Shown here: in pieces, positions 59,616 through 64,000 of the stretch | Layout: every line of letters begins with the position of its first letter | Position numbering within the stretch: position 1 is the stretch's first letter | Source: Streptomyces violaceorubidus | Lineage (GTDB): Bacteria > Actinomycetota > Actinomycetes > Streptomycetales > Streptomycetaceae | Length of the DNA stretch: 64,000 nucleotides | Assembly (NCBI RefSeq): GCF_000717995.1 | Contig: NZ_JODM01000002.1 | Location: 124,001-188,000, forward strand | Reading direction: 5' to 3' | Position numbers and translations under genes: made by a program | Notes under the pieces: model-generated | What the model saw: only the letters and a program-made list of their open reading frames with translations | The model's database searches: none | Told to the model about the DNA's origin: nothing

Positions 59616-61088
59616 TTATACGGGCAGGAAGTTGATGGGGTGGTCGTCGGTCGCCCACAGGTACTGGACGGCGTAGGCCCGCCAGGGGCGCCAGGCCGCC
59701 GCGCGGGCGGTGAGCGCGGCCGGGGTGGAGGGCAGGCCCAGTTCGCCCGCGGCGCGGCGGATGCCCAGGTCGGTGGGGAGGAAGGCGTCGGGGTCGCCGA
59801 GGGCGCGCATGGCGATGACGTCGGCGGTCCAGGGGCCGAAGCCGGGGAGGGCGAGGAGCCGGGCGCGGGTCTCGGCCCAGTCGCTCTCGACGCCCAGGTT
59901 GACCGAGCCGTCGGCCAGGTGGGCGACCAGGGTGGTGAAGGTGGTGCGGCGGGTGCGCGGCACGGCCAAGGTCTCCGGGTCCACCGCCGCCAGTGCCCCG
60001 GTGGACGGGAAGAGGTGGGTGAGGCCGCCCTCGGGGTCGTCCACCGGATCGCCGTGTGCGGTGACCAGGCGGGCGGCGTGGGTGCGGGCGGCGGCGGTGG
60101 AGACCTGCTGGCCGAGCACGGCCCGTACGGCGAACTCCGCCTCGTCCACGGTGCGGGGCACCCGCCTGCCGGGGGCCTTGTCGACGAGCGGGGCGAGCAG
60201 CGGGTCGGCGCGCAGCTGGTCGTCGATCGCCGTCGGGTCGGCGTCCAGGTCGAGCAGGCGCCGGCAGCGGCTGATGGCGACCGTCAGGTCGCGAAGGTCG
60301 CTGAGGGTGAGGCGGCAGGCGATGTGGTCGGGCCTCGGGGTGAGGGTCACGATGCCGTGCCCGTAGGGGAGGCGCAGGGTGCGCCGGTAGGCGCCGTCCC
60401 GCCACTCCTCCACACCGGGTACGGCGGTGGCGGCGAGGTGGCCGAACAGGTTGTCGGGGTTGAGCGGGGCGCGGAAGGGGAGGCGGAGCGACAGGGCGCC
60501 GGGGGTGGTGGGGGCCGGGCGGCTCCTGGGGGCACGGGTGCGCAGGTCGCTCGGGGAGAGGGCGTAGACCTCGCGGACCGTGTCGTTGAAGGTGCGCACG
60601 GAGGAGAAGCCGGCCGCGAAGGCGATGTCCGCCATCGGCAGGGGGGTGGTCTCGATCAGCAGCCGGGCGGTCTGGGCGCGCTGGGCGCGGGCGAGCGCGA
60701 GGGGGCCCGCGCCCAGTTCGGCCAGGAGCTGGCGTTCGACCTGGCGGGTGCTGTAGCCGAGGCGGGCGGCGAGGCCGGGTACGCCCTCGCGGTCCACCAC
60801 GCCGTCGGCGATCAGGCGCATGGCGCGGGCCGTGAGGTCGGCGCGCTGGTTCCACTCGGGCGAGCCGGGGCTGGTGTCCGGGCGGCAGCGCTTGCACGCC
60901 CGGAACCCGGCCTGCTGGCAGGCCGCCGCGCTCGGGTAGAAGGTCATGTTCCCGGGCTTGGGGGGCACCACCGGGCAGCTGGGCCGGCAGTAGATGCGGG
61001 TCGTCAGGACGGCCGTGAAGAACCAGCCGTCGAACCTCGCGTCCTTCGACTGGACGGCGCGCACGCAGCGCTCGGTGTCGGTGTGCAT
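59616..61088 (-). CDS. Ada-AlkA fusion: methylphosphotriester sensor, AraC HTH and 3-methyladenine DNA glycosylase
   Basis: A 490-residue fusion. Residues 1-80 are the Ada zinc/methyl-acceptor domain (RIYCRPSCP and CKRCRPD give the four Cys; FDGWFFTAVLTTRIY is typical). An AraC HTH follows (about 85-185; GYSTRQVERQLLAELGAGPL, IAFAAGFSSVRTFND). The AlkA part has an N-terminal domain and an HhH-GPD glycosylase (about 330-490; RAVLGQQVSTAAARTHAARL, LPGFGPWTADVIAMRALGDP with the catalytic Asp). A methylated Cys would activate transcription of itself and ogt, and the glycosylase would remove alkylated bases. The start may instead be ATG 61100 or GTG 61118. Confidence 0.94.
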   Translation of the reverse strand: MHTDTERCVRAVQSKDARFDGWFFTAVLTTRIYCRPSCPVVPPKPGNMTFYPSAAACQQAGFRACKRCRPDTSPGSPEWNQRADLTARAMRLIADGVVDREGVPGLAARLGYSTRQVERQLLAELGAGPLALARAQRAQTARLLIETTPLPMADIAFAAGFSSVRTFNDTVREVYALSPSDLRTRAPRSRPAPTTPGALSLRLPFRAPLNPDNLFGHLAATAVPGVEEWRDGAYRRTLRLPYGHGIVTLTPRPDHIACRLTLSDLRDLTVAISRCRRLLDLDADPTAIDDQLRADPLLAPLVDKAPGRRVPRTVDEAEFAVRAVLGQQVSTAAARTHAARLVTAHGDPVDDPEGGLTHLFPSTGALAAVDPETLAVPRTRRTTFTTLVAHLADGSVNLGVESDWAETRARLLALPGFGPWTADVIAMRALGDPDAFLPTDLGIRRAAGELGLPSTPAALTARAAAWRPWRAYAVQYLWATDDHPINFLPV

Positions 61089-61179
61089 TCCCGTCTGCAT
61101 GCGTCCAGGATGGTCCACCGGCCGGGCCGAGGCTGGCGGGAATCCGACATGGACGTGCCCGGTGCTGGGGCCGCGCGGA

Positions 61180-63084
61180 TCACTCCGGGCGCCATGCCGA
61201 CTCGCGCAGCAGCCGCAGGCCGTTCAGGCCGACCAGCACGGTCGAGCCCTCGTGGCCCGCGACACCGAGCGGCAGCGGGAGGTGGCCGACGAGGTCCCAC
61301 AGGACGAGGACGGTGATGAAGACCCCGGCGACGGCCAGGTTCTGCACGACCAGTCGGCGGGCCCGCCGGGAGAGGTCCACCACGGCGGGTACGGCCGTCA
61401 GCTCGTCGCGCACGACCACCGCGTCGGCGGTCTCCAGGGCCAGGTCGGAACCGGCCCCGCCCATGGCGATCCCGGCGTGCGCGGCGGCCAGCGCGGGAGC
61501 GTCGTTGACGCCGTCGCCGACGAAGAGGACCTTGCGGCCGGCCCGCTCCCGCTCCCGTACGGCCTCGACCTTGTCCTCGGGCAGCAGTCCGGCGCGGACG
61601 TCGGTGATGCCGGTGGCGTCGGCCACGCGGGCGGCGGCGGCCTCGTGGTCGCCGGTGAGCAGGGTGGGGGCGGTGCCGGTGAGGGCGGTGAGCCGGGTGG
61701 TGGCCCGGGCCGCGTCGGCGCGGAGGCGGTCGGTGAGGGCGAGGGTGCCGAGGAGGGTGCCGTCGCGGGTGACGCCGACGGTGGTCTCGGCGCCCTCGGG
61801 GGTGTCCGCGCGGCCGACCCGCACGGTGCTGCCGTCGATCACGGCCGTCACCCCGCGGCCGGGCGCCGCCGTGAAGTCGTCCACGGTCGCGAGGCGCAGC
61901 CCCCGGGCGCGGGCGGCGGCCACGATCGCGCGGGCCAGCGGGTGCTCGCTGGGGTGCTCGGCCGCGGCGGCGAGGGCGAGCAGGGCGTCCGCGTCCAGCC
62001 CGGAGTCGGCGGTGGGGCGTACGGCGGTCACCTCGGGGGTGCCCTCGGTGAGGGTGCCGGTCTTGTCGAGGGCCGCGGAGTCGATCTCGCCGAGGCGTTC
62101 CATGGCGAGGGCCGACTTGACCAGGACGCCGTGCCGGCCGGCGTTGGCGATGGCCGAGAGCAGCGGCGGCATGGTCGCGAGGACGACCGCGCACGGCGAG
62201 GCGACGATCATGAAGGTCATGGCGCGCGGCAGGGCGTCCGTGAGGTCGGCGCCGAAGGCGAGGGGGATGCCGAAGACCGCGAGGGTGGCGACGACCACGC
62301 CGACCGAGTAGCGCTGCTCGATCTTCTCGATGAACAGCTGGGTGGGGGCCTTGGTGCGGGACGCCTCCTCGACCAGGGTGACGATCCGGGCGATGACCGA
62401 GTCGGCCGGGTCGCGCCCGACCCGGACGCGCAGCGCGCCGGTGCCGTTGAGGGTGCCGGCGAAGACCTCGTCGCCGGGGCGCTTGAGGACGGGCAGGGAC
62501 TCGCCGGTGATGGTGGCCTGGTCGACCTCTCCGGTGCCCTCGACGACCGCGCCGTCGGCGCCGATCCGCTCCCCCGGCCGGACCAGCACCAGGTCGCCGA
62601 CGGCGAGGTCGGCGGTGGGGACGGTCTCCTCGCCGCCGTCGGCGACCCGGGTCGCGGTGGTGGGCGCGAGGTCGAGCAGGCCGCGCACGGAGTCGGCGGT
62701 GCGGGCGGTGGCCAGGGCCTCCAGGGCGCCGGAGGTGGCGAAGATGACGATCAGCAGGGCGCCGTCGAGCACCTGCCCGATGGCTGCCGCGCCGAGCGCC
62801 GCGACGATCATCAGCAGGTCGACGTCCAGGGTCTTCCCGCGCAGCGCCCGCAGCCCTTCCAGGGCGGGCTCCCAGCCGCCGGCGGCGTAGGCGAGCGCGT
62901 ACAGCGGGCCGTACGTCCAGGCGGGGGCGGAGCCGACGAGGTCGAGGGGCAGGGCCGCGAGGAAGGCGAGGAGCGACACGAGCGCCCAGCGGGCCTCGGG
63001 CAGGGCGAGGACGCGGGTGCGGCGGCGGGGCGGCGCCGTCGCGGTGGGCGCGGTCTGCGGAGCGGGGGCGAGGGTGGTGGACAC
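61180..63084 (-). CDS. P1B-4-type heavy-metal exporting ATPase
   Basis: A 634-residue P-type ATPase with about six helices. The transmembrane metal motif is VASPCAVVLA (SPC instead of CPC), and the last helix has GHEGSTVLVGLNGLRLL; SPC plus HEGxT defines the P1B-4 group (Co/Zn/Ni/Fe exporters such as CtpD/CtpJ). It also has TGES, the phosphorylation site DKTGTLTEG, EHPSEHPLARAIV, and GDGVNDAPALAAAHAGIAMG. There is no N-terminal metal domain. The GTG at 63084 has TATGGT 7 nt upstream (63092-63097), a leaderless pattern; ATG 63096 is an alternative. It is divergent from the NmtR-like sensor. Confidence 0.93.
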   Translation of the reverse strand: MSTTLAPAPQTAPTATAPPRRRTRVLALPEARWALVSLLAFLAALPLDLVGSAPAWTYGPLYALAYAAGGWEPALEGLRALRGKTLDVDLLMIVAALGAAAIGQVLDGALLIVIFATSGALEALATARTADSVRGLLDLAPTTATRVADGGEETVPTADLAVGDLVLVRPGERIGADGAVVEGTGEVDQATITGESLPVLKRPGDEVFAGTLNGTGALRVRVGRDPADSVIARIVTLVEEASRTKAPTQLFIEKIEQRYSVGVVVATLAVFGIPLAFGADLTDALPRAMTFMIVASPCAVVLATMPPLLSAIANAGRHGVLVKSALAMERLGEIDSAALDKTGTLTEGTPEVTAVRPTADSGLDADALLALAAAAEHPSEHPLARAIVAAARARGLRLATVDDFTAAPGRGVTAVIDGSTVRVGRADTPEGAETTVGVTRDGTLLGTLALTDRLRADAARATTRLTALTGTAPTLLTGDHEAAAARVADATGITDVRAGLLPEDKVEAVRERERAGRKVLFVGDGVNDAPALAAAHAGIAMGGAGSDLALETADAVVVRDELTAVPAVVDLSRRARRLVVQNLAVAGVFITVLVLWDLVGHLPLPLGVAGHEGSTVLVGLNGLRLLRESAWRPE

Positions 63085-63099
63085 GCGCCCCACCATACA

Positions 63100-63145
63100 G
63101 GAACACATGAAGACTCATTCATTCGTTCATCCGTTCATGTGTTCC
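63100..63145. promoter_or_regulatory. Candidate metal-sensor operator between the ATPase and NmtR-like genes
   Basis: GGAACACATGAA (63100-63111) and TTCATGTGTTCC (63134-63145) form a perfect 12-bp inverted repeat 22 bp apart. The interior holds further TTCAT-type half-sites at about 8-bp steps (CATTCATTCGTTCATCCGTTCAT). The -10 box of the ATPase gene (TATGGT, 63092-63097 on the minus strand) and of the sensor gene (TAAGAT, 63169-63174) flank it, so a bound repressor would cover both -35 regions. Confidence 0.75.
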
Positions 63146-63180
63146 CGGGGCTCCTCCGGGGCGGTGCGTAAGATGGGCGC

Positions 63181-63543
63181 ATGGGTCACGGAGCCGCCAC
63201 CACCGCGCAGGACGCCGCCGAGCGGGTGCGCCTGGACGCGGACAACGTCGCGAAGGTCGCCACGACGCTCCAGGCCCTGTCCACCCCGTCCCGGCTGCTG
63301 ATCCTCGCCCGGCTGCGCGAAGGCCCGCTGCCCGCCACCGAGTTGGCGGCGGAGGTCGGCATGGAGCAGTCGGCCTGCTCGCACCAGTTGCGGCTGCTGC
63401 GCAACCTCGGTCTGGTGGTCGGCGAGCGCCGTGGCCGTTCGGTGGTGTACGCCCTGCACGACGACCATGTCGCCGGGCTGCTCGACCAGGCTGTCTACCA
63501 CGTGGAGCACCTGCGGCTGGGGCTCAGCGACGCCGCCGGCTGA
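63181..63543 (+). CDS. ArsR/SmtB-family metal sensor, NmtR-like (Ni/Co)
   Basis: A 120-residue winged-helix repressor. The HTH is LPATELAAEVGMEQSACSHQ followed by LRLLRNLGLVVGERRGRSVV. Like mycobacterial NmtR it begins MGHG, whose N-terminal Gly2 and His3 help bind nickel, and helix 5 conserves the ligand set as DDHVAGLLDQAVYHVEHLRL (Asp94, His96, His107, His110). A Cys in the recognition helix (residue 66) replaces the Val of NmtR. It most likely represses the divergent ATPase gene until Ni or Co binds. TAAGAT lies 6 nt before the ATG (leaderless pattern). Confidence 0.93.
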   Translation: MGHGAATTAQDAAERVRLDADNVAKVATTLQALSTPSRLLILARLREGPLPATELAAEVGMEQSACSHQLRLLRNLGLVVGERRGRSVVYALHDDHVAGLLDQAVYHVEHLRLGLSDAAG

Positions 63544-63564
63544 CGGCGCCGCTCCCCCGCTGCG

Positions 63565-64000
63565 CTACTGCGTCGCCGTCGGCCGCCGTGAGACCCGCGC
63601 CGCGTCGCGGACGTCGGTCAGAGGACGCAGCCGGTAGGTGTACGCGTAGTCCCGGTCGGCGAAGAGCTTGAACTCGTCGTGGGTGTGCGCACCCCAGCTG
63701 TTGTCGCCGCCGACGCCCATCTGACGGTGGTTCAGGCGCAGGACGACCTCGTCCCTCGGGGTGAGCTGGTAGTCGTGCCGCACGCCGGCCGACAGGTCCT
63801 CGGGCGTGAAGTACGAGGCGTTGGCCTCCAGCAGGGGTTCACCGGAGGCGAGCAGGCCCACGCCGTGGCGGTCGGTCAGGGCGATCCAGCGGACGTCGGT
63901 CTTGTTGCCGTTCTCCTGCGGGCGGATGTACGGGGTCCACTGCTCGGCGACGGTCCCGGAGTAGAGGCCGACGTCCGTGCCGTCGTTGCGGTCCCAGTGG
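63565..64000 (-). CDS. Beta-galactosidase C-terminus (GH2, LacZ-type; 5' part outside window)
   Basis: Only the last 145 codons are visible. They match the LacZ small-domain (Bgal_small_N) end: SGTVAEQWTPYIRPQENGNK, TDVRWIALTDRHGVGLLASG, EVVLRLNHRQMGVGGDNSWG and FADRDYAYTYRLRPLTDV. The QMGVGGDNSWG stretch is highly typical of GH2 beta-galactosidases, whose active-site residues lie upstream of the window. It is convergent with the metal sensor gene, with about 20 bp between them. Confidence 0.93.
   Translation of the reverse strand, partial: HWDRNDGTDVGLYSGTVAEQWTPYIRPQENGNKTDVRWIALTDRHGVGLLASGEPLLEANASYFTPEDLSAGVRHDYQLTPRDEVVLRLNHRQMGVGGDNSWGAHTHDEFKLFADRDYAYTYRLRPLTDVRDAARVSRRPTATQ

Overview
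The window is about 73% GC, with coding sequence packed on both strands, G/C third positions, frequent GTG starts and 4-bp stop/start overlaps. Many genes are actinobacterial lineage markers: a Streptomyces-type gas vesicle cluster, a SigB-group sigma factor, a SpoIIE-type phosphatase, F420-dependent LLM oxidoreductases, crotonyl-CoA carboxylase/reductase, and small DUF proteins typical of Streptomyces. It is best read as a chromosomal Streptomyces segment. From memory, gene order resembles the S. coelicolor sigK - gvp - ccr/meaA region, but I could not check this. I saw no phage, transposase, tRNA, rRNA or CRISPR.

Layout. 1-11.5 kb: 3' truncated SigB-group sigma gene, AraC regulator plus glyoxalase-like protein, UvrA paralogue, small stress-type proteins (DUF2795, PfpI/DJ-1, DUF6158, Rv2629/baeRF-like), ABC-F ATPase, PAP2-diacylglycerol kinase fusion, methyltransferase and a tiny membrane protein. 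11.5-16.9 kb: ten-gene gas vesicle operon on the minus strand (gvpO-A-F-G-Y-Z-J-L-S-K). 16.9-21.6 kb: operon NDH-2-like flavoprotein - transketolase - LigD-type polymerase, joined by 4-bp overlaps. 21.8-26.8 kb: F420 oxidoreductase and assorted small genes. 26.2-31.9 kb: a minus-strand peptidase operon (M55 D-aminopeptidase, M20, S9, S66 LD-carboxypeptidase, GNAT), which suggests use of D-amino-acid or murein peptides. 32-40.5 kb: Nudix and methyltransferase genes, a PAS/GAF/PP2C/ATPase regulator, a drug-efflux MFS fused to three beta-sandwich domains, an SRPBCC protein, and a radical SAM protein behind an SOS-box-like site. 40.6-43.9 kb: secreted tripeptidyl-type hydrolase, RidA, GNAT, HEAT protein.

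44.2-53.5 kb is the core of the ethylmalonyl-CoA pathway: a double 3-hydroxybutyryl-CoA dehydrogenase, a TetR regulator, then ccr, ethylmalonyl-CoA mutase, malyl-CoA lyase-like, MaoC hydratase and acyl-CoA dehydrogenase genes. These would turn two acetyl-CoA plus CO2 into glyoxylate and propionyl-CoA. Phosphatidylserine decarboxylase and synthase genes follow. 55.4-64 kb: glycerate kinase, Nudix, sirtuin, a second LLM oxidoreductase, an alkylation-repair pair (Ogt and Ada-AlkA fusion), a P1B-4 metal ATPase divergent from an NmtR-like sensor with a large inverted repeat between them, and the 3' end of a beta-galactosidase gene.

Strong hairpins lie between most convergent genes. Many genes without a Shine-Dalgarno have a TANNNT box 6-7 nt before the start, the signature of leaderless transcription. 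Two genes near the sigma gene have sites matching the sigma-B-type promoter (GNNT-N14-16-GGGTAC).
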